A DNA stretch of 64,000 nucleotides from Helichrysum umbraculigerum. Lineage: Eukaryota; Streptophyta; Magnoliopsida; Asterales; Asteraceae. Shown one piece after another: positions 12,288 through 23,722 of this stretch. Location: assembly GCA_949592205.1 (NCBI GenBank), contig CATIUR010000001.1, positions 262,204,250 through 262,268,249 on the forward strand. Direction: 5' to 3'. The notes beneath the pieces were generated by a model, which searched no databases, was not told where the DNA came from, and was given only the letters and a program-made list of their open reading frames with translations. Numbering within the stretch: the first letter of the stretch is position 1; every line of letters begins with the position of its first letter. A program made the position numbers and the translations under genes.

Positions 12288-12299
12288 GCTCTGATACCA
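12288..12299 (-). promoter_or_regulatory. Primer binding site, initiator tRNA-Met
   Basis: The minus strand reads TGGTATCAGAGC three bases inside the 5' LTR. This is the standard complement of the 3' end of plant initiator tRNA-Met, used to prime minus-strand DNA. Confidence 0.92.
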
Positions 12300-13505
12300 A
12301 TCTGTAACACCCCCAAATTTAATGAATCGCGGAAGCATACTTTGGGTGTTACTAATCAATACACAAAGCACATAGATACATAATGAACGACCACTACATG
12401 CGTCGTTTTACAAATACATTGATTAACGTAAAAGTCTACATATGTTTTACAAAAGAAGAGTTCGCATAGATATTTGAGAGATTCTAATACATATCTAATT
12501 TTAGCAAAATATAGAAATGCAGGGAAATCTCTTGATGTTTATATGATTGCATGCGACTCGAGCTACAGTATCCTGATGGGCAGTCCAACTTACTGCTGAG
12601 TACCTGAGATAACATGCTAAAAGGTCAGCTATAAAGCTGGTGAGCTCACAGGTTTGATATGATAATATATGATTTGTGAACCGCAAGATTTAATGATTCG
12701 ATTTACAAAGCATGTAAATAATTGGAGAATGAGTATCACATCAATATTTGTAATTAAACAAATAAGTAAAGATTGATACAACTAACATGAGCACATAGTC
12801 TGAGCTTAACTGAGGGGTCAGGATCACTATCAAGTGCCTGATCGAGGGTGCCTCTATGCGTATGCCTAATCAACATACGTTTGAACAAATGATAATGCGT
12901 CCGTTTGACAGGTTAGTGCTTGCTAACTCGGACGGGGATTGTCAATCCCATATGGTACCATACACTAACATTCACGCTAAATCATATTAACAGAACTATG
13001 CTTCAGAGGACTTTGATTGATTAGATGAAAACAACTCATGCAGCATACGTGATAATTTGATACTTGCGTTCACATGTAAAACAAAACGAGCATGTATCTC
13101 ACCCCTAGGTAAAAGCATTTAAAAAGGGGCTATGAGACTCACCTGAGTCTGATGAATTGTTAGCCAACAATTATAATGATTCACAATGATTTGATGTCGT
13201 TACAACGACTGAACCTGCAGGGCGTCTTAGACGCGCAAGGTTTTGATAATGATTAGATATTGAACCTGCCGGGCGTATTAAACGCGCAAGGTTTTAAAAT
13301 GATTAGATGTCTTATCATATCATCTATGCTAGTTGTTCATCCAACTAGTAATGTCCAAATGATTTGGTTTAACTGATTAGATTTGAGTTTTTGAAAGATG
13401 TGTACGGCCCGTTGGTGAGTTTTTGGTAATAATAATCTCAACTATTATTATTATACTTTGATTGTTGTATCGTATTTAAATTGTTATAGTTAAAACTGCT
13501 AGTTA

Positions 13506-13700
13506 TAGGTTTCTGCCGAAAGTTATGGTTTCTGCCGAATAGTTTCTACCGAAGGTTAAGGTTTCTGCCGAAGGTTATAGTTTCTGCCGAAGGTTATAGT
13601 TTCTGCCGAAGGTTATAGTTTCTGCCGAAGGTTATAGTTTCTGCCGAAGGTTATAGTTTCTGCCGAAGGTTATAGTTTCTGCCGAAGGTTATAGTTTCTA
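13506..13700. repeat. 19-bp tandem repeat inside 5' LTR
   Basis: Same array as in the 3' LTR with one additional unit. The inner units are identical, which points to recent unit gain or loss by slippage after or during the last transposition. Confidence 0.88.
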
Positions 13701-14189
13701 GATTTTTAACTCGATGAACACTCTATTTAACCAACTTCTAGACCGATTCAAGTCTAACCAAAAATCACACATGTTCTCGTAGGTGTCTAGATCATTTCTG
13801 CAATTTATCACGATTTTACAAGGTCCTTTACTATTTTAAACAAAAACAAAAATAAATATGAAGGGTGGTCGGTCTCGTCTCAACAGTGAGGTCAGTCCAA
13901 AGACTCGTGTTTTTAGCTATGATCCGTGAGGATCTGGTCCGAGGGCCAACACGAAAGTTGTAGCTGGTATCTTAATGAACATTTTTCGTTTAGATGTCAT
14001 GAGTTGGTTCTTCCTAGATTTCGAGATATAGGTGTTTTGGTGAGTCGGTTTTTAAGAGACAGAATCTGTCTTTCATACATACACATGAAAAACGTACTTT
14101 ATGCTTTGATTTGGACATAATATTGTTGGATAAGCAACATAACATGTAAATCTATGAAAACCATGAAAATCTAGAGAGAGAAGTTAGGG

Positions 14190-14196
14190 TTTTATA
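14190..14196 (-). promoter_or_regulatory. TATA box of gypsy 5' LTR
   Basis: The minus strand reads GGTATAAAACCCTAAC, a good plant TATA context, followed by CT-rich sequence. It is the likeliest core promoter for the gypsy transcript. Confidence 0.5.
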
Positions 14197-15191
14197 CCAA
14201 ATTTGTGATCTAGAGAGAGAGTAGAGTGAGATGGTGCTAGTTCCTTGTCCTTGCTTCCTCTTCTTGTGTTTTCTTCAAGCAAGATGATTGTAGAATATGG
14301 TGGTTGTATGATGGATGATGGTGGCTGAAAGGGGGAGAGGAGAGGATTCAAGTGTGTGTTTTAGTGAGAAGTTAGAGTGAGAGTGTGAGAGGCAAGAATG
14401 AGTAAATTGTGGATCTTGTTTGATGGTCTTATGGTCAAATAATGGGAACCAAGATCCACAAAGAGGGGGATGTGTTTGGGGCAGATATTTTCGACCCATG
14501 GGCCCCACAAGGGTGTGTTTTGTTTAATTTTTGTTCCCCCAAAGTTACGTAGTGCGCGGTGTTCGTTTACCCGATCGTTTCGTCATCCGATTAAACTTAA
14601 AACGTATTATATGTGCGTTTTTGTAAACGATTTAAAACTCGATATTTTTAACTTGAAGTAATACTTAATATTACTTAGAAACACTTATTAAGATGTTTGA
14701 TATTGTGACGGTATTGATTTGCGTGATCGTTCAACGATTAATAAATCACGTAACGGTATTAGACGTTATAATTGATTACGCGTAATTGCGTAAATTTTAA
14801 TTGAAGTGTTTTATCAAAATACTTGGAAAGGAATTATAAAAATATAATTTTCATAAATTTCATTTGTCGGGCGCGTTCCGCGCGTTTTGGTCGTTTCTGA
14901 GCATTTTACATGTTACGAACTGCTTATGAAATATTATCAAAATAATATTTATGAAATAATAGCGTTATTAAATAATTTCATATTATTTAATAAAATGTGT
15001 TCACCAACGTCCGTATTAATGAGTCGGAATCCATCCGCTTGAAATAATTGCACGATTAATCTTAATCGCTTACGTGTATATATTTTCCAATATATATAAT
15101 GATACATACAATTAGCCTAATATAGAACTAATTACATGTATTAGAAAGTGATTAGGTACTAATAACTAGTCCTAATTTTTCGGGTGTCACA

Positions 15192-15730
15192 GTCGCCCTT
15201 TGATTTTCATGAGAGAAGGGTTTCCTTGCCATTTTGCCCGATACACAAGACTCACACTTATCAAATGAATCATCACTTGATTTCAAAAGTCCTTCACGTT
15301 GAAGCCTTTCGATACGGTGTTTGCCTATGTGTGCAAGACGACAATGCCATAGGTAGGATGAGTCCAAGTTGGACTTGGCTCGTTTAGTGCTTATATTATA
15401 CATTGAATTATTAGTATATGAAAGACGATCATGTAAATCAATTTCAAAAATTCCATTAATAGCAATACTATTAAAATAATGAACATTATTCTTTGAAACT
15501 GAAATACCAAAATCTGTAAATGTATTATTAAAACCACAAACTTTCAATACTGAAACTGAAACAATTCCCCTAACAATAGAAGGAACATAATGACAATTGT
15601 CTAATACAAGAATTATGCCCGAGGGTAAATGTAAGTCATAACTTCCAATGGCTTCCACTGCTACACGTATGCCGTTACCGACGTACACATACACGGATCC
15701 ATTCTTCAGCTTCTTCTTTGCTCTAAACCC
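15192..15730 (-). pseudogene. Copia GAG-pre-integrase region
   Basis: The minus-strand open segment to the right of the gypsy insertion encodes a copia pre-integrase region: a protease-proximal YVGNG motif, HYVPSIVRGIVSVS, then the HHCC-type zinc region (HCRLAHIGKHR ... CESCVSGKM). It continues, across the insertion, into the integrase core at 4253. A stop and frame change near 15730 separate it from the gag-protease frame, so it is a broken gene. Confidence 0.8.
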
Positions 15731-16729
15731 CTACAAGGTATTACAAATATGAGTACCACAACCAGTGTCATATACCCAAGTATTTGTTTTAGAGAAAGAA
15801 AATAATTCGATAGTCAAGATACCTGAAGATCCGACATTGCCGACTCTCTTCTTCTCTTGCACCTCGGATAAATACTTAGGACAATTCCTCTTCCAGTGTC
15901 CCATCTGACCACAATGGTGACACCCATCATCTTTAGCGACCTGCACCTTTTTAGCTGGAGGGGTTTGCTTAGGCTTGGAAGAATAAACAACAGCTTGCTT
16001 ATTTTTATTAGTCTTTGCAATTTTTCCCTTAGCTTGTAGCGGTTGCTTTTTCTTCTTTTTCTGGGCCTGACCACCACCAATCGCAAGGATTTGGTTGTCT
16101 TTCACCTTATTCTTGGAAATGCTCTTTTCGAATTCCAGTAGCATAGCATGTAGTTCGTTAATTGACTTTTTCATACCCTGCATATTATAGCTGCGTGTAA
16201 ACTCATCAAACTCCGGTGAAAGAGAATTGAGGACAATGCTTACAGCCACAGGGTCATGATATGAGTATTGCATTCTATCCAAGCGATCAAACAAGTTTTT
16301 CATGACTAGAACATGAGTCCCCACTGGTGTTCCAGATACATGTTTACATGCATGTATATCTCGAATCAAGTCATTTAGCTCAAGGTCGGCTTGTTTCTCA
16401 TACAATGCACTCAGCTCAGTGATCATCTGATCGGGCCATTTATTCTCAAATTGCTTACATAACTCAGGAGTCATACTGCTAAGCATGAGACAAGCAACTT
16501 CATTGTGAACCTTATAAGTTGCCTTATACTGATCACGCTCTGCTTGAGAAGCAGTGGCATTTGGCTCAGGGATCATAGGTGTAGTAACGATATCAAGCCT
16601 TTCCATCACTCTTAGAACAATTCTCAGTGATCGATACCAATCGTTAAAGTTTGGTCCAGAAAGCTTATTGCTTCTTAACGCTGTTTTGGTTTCATTCAAA
16701 ATCTCATCGGTAGTGGATTTTTGTGCCAT
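15731..16729 (-). pseudogene. Copia Gag with zinc knuckle and protease start
   Basis: A 332-codon frame begins MAQKSTTDEILN at the ATG at 16729. It has the copia Gag fold region (LSGPNFNDWYRSLRIVLRVM; LNSLSPEFDEF), a lysine-rich linker, one CCHC knuckle (CHHCGQMGHWKRNC) at about residues 270-283, and the protease active-site segment YDTGCGTHIC at the very end. The frame then stops, so Gag is intact but protease and everything downstream are out of frame with it. Confidence 0.85.
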
Positions 16730-18465
16730 TTCTACAAAACAGAAAGAAAGTTCTTGTTAGTACTTTCGACATATAATATCTTAACAGAAATGTAAAACCC
16801 ATGGTTTACTTTCCATTAAGTCCAGGATCCAAATGACATATCACCGTTCCATCAGTTGATCTGCTAGGAACTAAATGATACTCAAAAGGTAAGTGACGTT
16901 CAATAATTGCATTTACCGATGCAATTCCTAGATTATGGGACTTAATGTCAAGCTCGATCAAGCATCAAAAATGGTGATCGTGACATTAATCATGTTTCGT
17001 CGCATCTTATTGCTATCGGCGTTTACAGTCTCACTGCATAACCCGATTTAAGTCGTCCAACTGAGGACTGCAGATAGTCCACCACCGTCTCACGATGAGT
17101 GGTAATCCACCTTGGATACCCTTCACCCACGTCTCACGCAGAATGACGAGCAAGTACAAGTTGTCTAAGCAATATGGATAGCAATATGACTTAATTCCAT
17201 AGGTGACAAAATATATATATGTACGAAGAGGCATGCATACAACTTCGTTACATAATTTTGGTGTTTTAAAAACAAAAACGTTTTTATTACTGGTTTTTAA
17301 ACGTGTTTCTATGATTGCCTAATTCCTATACACCAAGTGTATATAATAATCAAATGTACCATCGTCATCATAAAACCCTTTCGGTAGCTCTACAAAAGGT
17401 ACGACCAGGAAAGCATGTGAGGGTAGGGGACGACAAAGCATCACTTAAAACCTAACCTCATTTGGAGTAGAATACATCCGCATAACTTTCCTAGACATCG
17501 TCCTTTATGTAGGTGAGCCTAGTTGGGAATTATACACTGAGGATGTGCATTTAATTATGAATTACCAATCACACGTTTTATAAAATCCGTTACATAATTC
17601 TTTAGTCACATTAAAATTTATTTCTTTCAAAAAACCATTTGACAAAAATAATAACATGAAATAAAGAATTAATCTACACAACAAATTGGGTGAGCCCTAA
17701 ATCAAAAAGTCTCTATGGTTATTGTTCACATATTGATTAACTCCCGTTTCAAAGGAAACGGACCACATACATCCGTTCAAATAAACAAGTTTGGATTTTG
17801 TAAGCTATCAATATGTGAACAATTCATATATCAAATAAACCACACATAACTTTTATTAATCCAAAATCTTTAGGTGTCGCACATAATCAATTAACAATTA
17901 ATATTATATCAATAATTCAATTTTAATTTTCTTAACAATATCAATATATCTAATTATATCCATAAAGTTATGCAGGTAACTTTACAAACATAATTTGCAT
18001 AAAAATTAAATATGGCAAAAAAGGTGACAATAATAAACATCAAATATTGCAAGGTAGATTGATTTCAAATTAACTTCTTAATTTTATAAACATAAAGGTT
18101 TAAACTAATTACCTTTTAACTTTTAACCAATTAGTTTTTATCAATTTAACTAACCTTTATATTATTTATATAATCGAAAAAGAAAACCAATTAATCACTT
18201 GTTTACTTTACCTTTTATGTCATTACTTTGTTGACCGAAACTTAAGAAAACCAACCTCTTTTGTTTTATATTACAAGCGTCTTACGAATACAAAACAAGG
18301 AATCATCAGTGGGTTTTTTTTATTATTTTTTTATTTTGTTTCGTCTGACGAATAGGCCAAGAAAAAATTGAATTGAAAAATTAAATTTTTATTATTAAAC
18401 CAACCCTTAATCCCCCACAATTTTTGATGTTTTAGATCCAAAATAAAAATTAACCTATGTTTTGG
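16730..18465 (-). other. Copia leader, about 1.7 kb
   Basis: Sequence between gag and the primer binding site. It holds no convincing gene; the open frame at 17031-17234 has no recognisable motif. The long leader belongs to this copia family by position only. Confidence 0.5.
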
Positions 18466-18474
18466 CTGATACCA
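18466..18474 (-). promoter_or_regulatory. Copia primer binding site
   Basis: The minus strand reads TGGTATCAG followed by CC. This matches the first nine bases of the initiator tRNA-Met primer site and then diverges. Confidence 0.65.
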
Positions 18475-18475
18475 C

Positions 18476-19132
18476 TATAGGTAAACAACTTGAATCATAT
18501 TGTCAAACAATAGATGCAGCGGAAAATAGGATCACATAGGAATAATTAAATCGGATTAAGAATTACCTTATTGCCTTGAATTATATGTAAGAAAACCTTT
18601 ATATCTAAGTTCAAGATCTTTCCTTGGTCACGTACTCGACACCGTCTTTATCGATATGCTTGTATGCTAGTACTTGCCGATCTAGTCAACTAGCTTGACT
18701 TCTAACACCCGAATGCTTTGATAAATTAACCAAAGTTAAAACCTTTCTTGTTTTTGCTTTACGAAAAAAACAAAACAAACCTTGGGTTTATTTAATTCCT
18801 ATACGTACTAAACACAAGCCACTTTTGAGTTTTTTTATTTTGCTTTTTTCCGTACGTATGAACAAAGGGATGAGAAAGAGATTTTGTGAATTTATTAGGA
18901 TTTTCCCTAACCCTAATCTATAAAGGTGTATTTATAGATAGGTAAAACTTGGTCCCCAAGTTTATTATTTTCACATTAATCCCTCTAGTTACTTAATTAT
19001 TAAATTTAACTTTTAACTTTAATAAATAATAACTTTAGGCATATTTAGCAATATCTCAATGTCGATGTGTGCGTTCCCAAAGGCTCACACATTTATGGAC
19101 ACATATTTGATAAAATCATTCAAATACCAACA
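18476..19132 (-). repeat. Copia 5' LTR (probable)
   Basis: Placed between the primer binding site and a TGTTGGTATT start on the minus strand at 19132. A TATAAATACACC core-promoter motif (minus, about 18925-18936) lies about 200 bp inside, as expected for an LTR. The inner end reads TA in place of the expected TG complement, consistent with an old mutation. No partner LTR is in view, so the boundaries are inferred. Confidence 0.55.
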
Positions 19133-20245
19133 AAATTAGTATTTATCAACTATTTGCGCTTCATGAAGAAATTTGGTTTCCTGATTCGGATGGAAAAAAG
19201 AATTCAATTGTAGCAAATTTGGTGCAATTTGATCCCTTTTGTGAAACTAACAATAAATTGTTGTATATTTGGCATAATTATATTGAAGATTAGGTAGAAA
19301 ACATGACGTGATGAAGAGTGGAAGCATTAAAAATATTTATGGAAATTATGGATTGAATCATTGGACTCGAGTTATAATAATTTTTGGAAATTATGTACTA
19401 TCGTGTATATTGTCATTTATAAGTCAATTGTCAAACTTTACAGGAAAGTATGAATAATTGCAATGAGTATCAGTGTAATTTTGATTACAGTATGTTGGAA
19501 AGAGATTGAATCATACATGGAAGGACATGGAAGTGAAGGAAAATTGAATAAAGATTTTTAAAGAAGGCTCCCAGCACGGTTTAAAAAGGAATGTAAATAT
19601 GAGTTTTACTTCGAAAAGTGAAACCGCTATCTTGAAAAAGTTCAGTATATAAAGTGTAAATGGAAGTTGTCAAGATTATTTGGAAGCAAGTTTTTAGGAT
19701 CAATTTGACCATAAAAATCAAAGTGCAGTAATAAGCATTTTTGTGATAGGTTTTTCAGTAATTATGCTTATTTTATCATATTTCATATTTATTTTTATTG
19801 TTAATCTTCCTGGGTGCATCTCCTTTAGCCCAAAAGAACGAGATGCAATGTGTCATATATTGTCAATATTTTGTTTAGTAGCACATTGTTACATATGTTG
19901 CTAGGACTATAATGTTGCAAAGTCTAATAGATTTTATTATAAGTAACAAATCCTAGGCATCTATAACGCATTTTGTCATTTTCATTTGGCAAATGTATTT
20001 TAATTTTGAAAGTGGCATTCAAACATTAACAAGCATTTCACCGCTTATTTATACCACTCTTTATATTGTCTAAGCTTTCACGCTCATTAATATAACTAGG
20101 TGAACCGGTGAGCTTTATCTTTCAAACATGTGTATGGGTGATTGCATACGTTATTATTAATACAAATAAATTGTACACGTAAATATGTAAATACACATAG
20201 GTGATTCTTTGATACATGTAAATAGTCATTGTTAACTTTTATGTT
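19133..20245. other. Intergenic, no gene recognised
   Basis: AT-rich sequence without a supported open frame. One short hairpin (TGCATCTC ... GAGATGCA, about 19815-19847) stands out. Origin unknown. Confidence 0.5.
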
Positions 20246-20731
20246 ATTACTTAAGATATTGGTTCTTCAACGGAAGGAACATTTTGGACGGAAGTGGAAG
20301 AAGCCAATAAGGTGTTGCCATGTGTCCCTCTTCATTTCTCCACCTTTTTTTTCTCTCTCTAACTTTCTCATTTCTCATCCACTTTTTTTTCTTAAATTTT
20401 TATAGTGTTTTATTTTTTTACATTATTTTTGTTTCTTATTATTATTTTTTCGTTTGGTTTTTTTTTTTTTTTTTTTTTTTTGCGTTTTTTAAAGTTCTTG
20501 TTATCATTTTTTTTCAGCATTTTCATTTAACCCTTTTTCACGGCTTGTTTATCATTGCTTTTGTTTTTTTTTTTCGCGTTTTCAACATTTTTTCTGTTGT
20601 TGTTTTACCTCACGTTGTTATATGTAAATACAATTTTATATATAGTATTACAACAAAAAAAAAATTATATGATGCACCATATTCATACATTGAATAAAAT
20701 AAATTTTGATATAACAAAGTTATAACTTCAA

Positions 20732-22355
20732 GATATTGGTTCTTGTGAGGAAGAGGGTTAGGGAGAGAAGGGAGAGAAGCAAATAGGAGGGTGACAAGTG
20801 TCCTCCTCCATTTTTCCACCCCTCCATTTCTCCACCGTCTTCATTTCTCCACCCTTATTATTTCTCCACTTTTTTTTCTAAATTTTTTTTTCTAGTGTTT
20901 TATTTAATTACTTATTTATATTAAATTTTTTTCTTATTATTAATTTTTTATTTATTTATTAATTTTTTTTGCATTCTTTAAATTTTTTGTTATCAACTTC
21001 TTTAATTATTTATTTTATTTTTATTTTTTGCGTTTTTCAACCTTTTCATTTAACCTTTTCACGATTTGTTTATCTTTTGTTTTTGTTTTTTTACGATTTT
21101 TTAATTTTTTTTTTACCTCACGTTATTATATGTTAATACAATTTTATATATAGTATTATATAAAAAAGCAATTATGTAATGTGCCATATTCATAAATTGA
21201 ATAAAATAAATTTTGATATAACATTATAATTTTAATGAACCGTAAAATTAAAATTATGATGTACCATATTTTATAACAATGATGCACTAAGATCTATACA
21301 CAAATAATGTTTATTGTAAATCTAAAAGTCGAAGCGTTATATTTATAACTATGATGCACCATATTTGTATAACTATGATGCACCACTTTTTAATTCAATA
21401 ATGATGTTTTATAGTAAATTTTGAAAGTCGATGCATGATATTTTAAACACTCGATGCATCATGTTTTATAACTATGATGAACCATGTTTTATTGTATATT
21501 TTGAAAGTCAATGCATGATCTTTTAAACACTCGATGCACCATGTTTTATAACTATGATGAACCATGTTTTTATAACTATGATGAACCATGTTTTTATAAC
21601 TATGATGCACCACTTTTTAACTTAATAACCATGTTTTATAGTATATTTTGAAAGGCGATGCATAATATTTAAATACTCGATGCACCATGTTTTATAACTA
21701 TGATGAATCATGTTTTTATAACTATGATGCACCACTTTTTAATTCAATAACCATGTTTTATAGTATATATTTTGAAAGTCGATGCATCATGTTTAGAGAA
21801 AATCAGTGTATCATAGTTTATTATGTTAGTGAACACAATAATAATTTACTTTTGTTGCACGTTGTTTTTTTTATATGTTCATCTGCATCATAATATAATA
21901 TCTGGCGCATCACAAATGTGAAAATGATATAAAAAGGGAAAAACTAAACAGTAAAAAAAAAGGTTTTTAAAAACTATTTTTTTAAGTTTTTAATGTTAAA
22001 AATGATATTTTTTTTAACAAAAATAACAAATTTTACTTTAATTATTTATTTTTGATAAAAGTGTTATAGAAGTTCTTACAAGTAAAAAAAATAGCTTTTT
22101 AAAGTTTAAAATATTTTCATTATTTTTTTATAAAAATAATTTTTTAACAAAAGTTTTTAGAAAAAAGTAAAATAGAAAAAAAAATTAGAAAAAATAGAAA
22201 AAGAGAGAGGGAGAAATAGATAAAAAAAATGTGGAGAAATGAGACAAAGGGGGGAATGGATAAAAAAGGTGGAGAAATGAGGAAGACACTTGTCACCTTC
22301 TCATTGGCTTCTCTCCCTTCCCTCCTTTTTACCCCTTCTTTCAGGAACCTCACCC
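20732..22355. mobile_element. Inner Mutator-like element nested in the outer one
   Basis: This 1,624-bp element is of the same family as the outer one and is flanked by its own exact 9-bp duplication TAACTTCAA (20723-20731 and 22356-22364). Its terminal inverted repeats start GATATTGGTTCTTGTGAGG and, reversed from the right, GGGTGAGGTTCCTGAAAG. It was therefore inserted into the outer copy after that copy was in place. It has the same internal ATGATGCACCA array and no transposase frame. The low-complexity Phe-rich frame at 20320-20697 is a by-product of the T-rich terminal repeat of the outer element. Confidence 0.87.
21340..21790. repeat. Internal minisatellite of inner MULE
   Basis: Degenerate repeats combine short units (TAACTATGATGCACCA and TAACTATGATGAACCATG) within longer repeats of about 110-120 bp that also contain TTTTGAAAGTCGATGCAT. 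The array is shared with the outer element at 22465-22870. Confidence 0.75.
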
Positions 22356-22464
22356 TAACTTCAATGCATTGTAAAATTAAAATTATGATGCACCATATAT
22401 TATAATTATGATGCATCAAGATTTATACACTAATGATGTTTATTGTATATCTAAAAGTCGGAGC

Positions 22465-22870
22465 GTCATATTTATAACTATGATGCACCATATTTTATAA
22501 CTATGATGCACTATGTTTTATCACTATGATGCACCACCTTTTAATTCAATAACGATGTTTTATAGCATATTTTGAAAGTCGATGCATGTTATTTTAAACA
22601 CTCGATGCACCATGTTTTATAACTATGATGAACCATGTTTTTCTAACTATGATGCACCATGTTTTAATTCAATAATGATGTTTTATAGTATATTTTGAAA
22701 GTCGATGCATGATATTTTAAACACTCGATGCACCATGTTTTATAACTTTGATGAACCATATTTTTATAACTATGATGCACCACTTTTAAATCAATAATTA
22801 TGTTTTATAGTATATTTTGAAAATCGATGCATGATATTTAAACACTCGATGCATCATATTCAGAGAAAAT
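22465..22870. repeat. Internal minisatellite of outer MULE
   Basis: Same repeat type and orientation as the array in the inner element, with different copy number and order of units. This supports common ancestry of the two elements. Confidence 0.75.
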
Positions 22871-23722
22871 TAGTGCATCATAGTTTATTATGTTAGTAAA
22901 CACAATAATAATTTACTTTTATTGCATCTTATTTTTTATATTCATCTGCATTATAATATATAATATCTGGTGCATCACAAAATCTGAAAATGATATAAAA
23001 AAGAAAAAATCAAACAGTAAATTTTTTGTTAAATGATGTTAAAAACTATTTTTTTAATTTTTAATTGTTAAAAATGAAAAAAATTTGTAGAAAAATGTTA
23101 ACAAATTTTATTTAATTATATTTTTGATAAAAGTGTTATAGAAGTTCGTACAAGTTAAAAAATATAATTTTTTTAAATGTTTTTTTTATTTTTTTTATAA
23201 AAATAAATTTTTTTAATAAAAGTTTTTTTTTTTAAATGGAAATAGAAAAAAAGAAAGAAAGATGGGAGAAATGGATAAAAAAAGTGGAGAAATGAGAAAG
23301 GGGGAGGAAATGGATAAAAAGGGTGGGGAAATGAGGAGGACACCTGTCACCTCCTCATTAGCTTCCCTCTCTTCCAACACTTTTAACCCTTCTCTCAAGA
23401 ACCTCACCCATTACTTAATGGCTTACAAAATGTGATAACAGAAAATCTATTAGTTAAAATTGTTTGTATAGTTATTATGGAAACAAACATAGAAACTAAT
23501 TTTATAAGGTGAATTATAATAGCCAGTGTAAACATGGGTCACAAAACTAGTTTATTAACAAATGTGTAGGAAATAGTTGTGATGATAACGTTTGAGATAC
23601 GATGAGACATCACATTTAAAACATTTATGTGTTACATAAAAAACCGATGCATTGATTTCAAAATAATTAACACGTCAAAGTGTAAATAACTATGACATAT
23701 GATTGTTTTAAACAATAGTTTA

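Larger units (their letters stand above)
4254..15191 (-). mobile_element. Complete Ty3/gypsy LTR retrotransposon, probably Tekay/Del-like
   Basis: The 10,938-bp element is flanked by an exact 5-bp target duplication GTCGC (4249-4253 and 15192-15196). LTRs of 2,871 and 2,889 bp have TG...CA ends. The primer binding site matches initiator tRNA-Met, a purine-rich tract abuts the 3' LTR, and one uninterrupted gag-pol frame of about 1,477 codons lies between. By eye the LTRs differ at only about 11 substitutions, one 1-bp indel and one 19-bp tandem unit, which indicates a recent insertion. Very long LTRs, the tRNA-iMet primer site, a GPY/F-like motif and a degenerate chromodomain-like C-terminus suggest the Tekay/Del chromovirus lineage; that assignment is inference. 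Confidence 0.95.
12303..15191 (-). repeat. 5' LTR of gypsy element
   Basis: This 2,889-bp LTR pairs with 4254-7124. It carries the element's promoter and is one 19-bp tandem unit longer than its partner. It ends at 15191, directly followed by the target duplication GTCGC. Confidence 0.95.
1093..19132 (-). mobile_element. Ty1/copia retrotransposon, degraded, split by nested gypsy
   Basis: Copia domain order on the minus strand reads from right to left: 5' LTR (about 18476-19132), primer binding site, long leader, gag with zinc knuckle, protease start, GAG-pre-integrase, integrase, reverse transcriptase, RNase H. The coding part is interrupted at 4254-15191 by a complete gypsy element whose 5-bp target duplication GTCGC joins the two halves of the integrase region. 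Removing it gives about 7.1 kb of copia sequence. Several frame changes separate the open segments, and an 18-C tract (3454-3471) sits in one of them, so the element is not autonomous. No 3' LTR matching the right LTR was recognised to the left of the RNase H; it is outside or lost at the junction at 1092. Confidence 0.8.
20255..23409. mobile_element. Outer non-autonomous Mutator-like element
   Basis: Flanked by an exact 9-bp duplication ATTACTTAA (20246-20254 and 23410-23418), the hallmark size for Mutator-like elements. The ends are long imperfect inverted repeats of about 200 bp: the left begins GATATTGGTTCTTC, and the right, read in reverse, begins GGGTGAGGTTCTTGAG. Both continue into a purine-rich GGAGAGAAG stretch and a CATTTCTCCACC motif. 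Without the inner element and one copy of its target duplication it is about 1,522 bp. The interior carries a minisatellite-like array rich in ATGATGCACCA. No transposase frame is present. Confidence 0.85.

Noticed and set aside
12288..12299. tRNA-like sequence
   Set aside because: Only the 12-base primer complement is present, with no cloverleaf; it is a primer binding site.
20320..20697. 125-codon Phe-rich open frame that looks like a membrane protein
   Set aside because: It is produced by T-rich terminal repeat sequence of the Mutator-like element; no domain, and the composition explains it.
21340..22870. CRISPR-like repeat array
   Set aside because: Units are degenerate, without uniform spacers, in a plant transposon; no associated genes.
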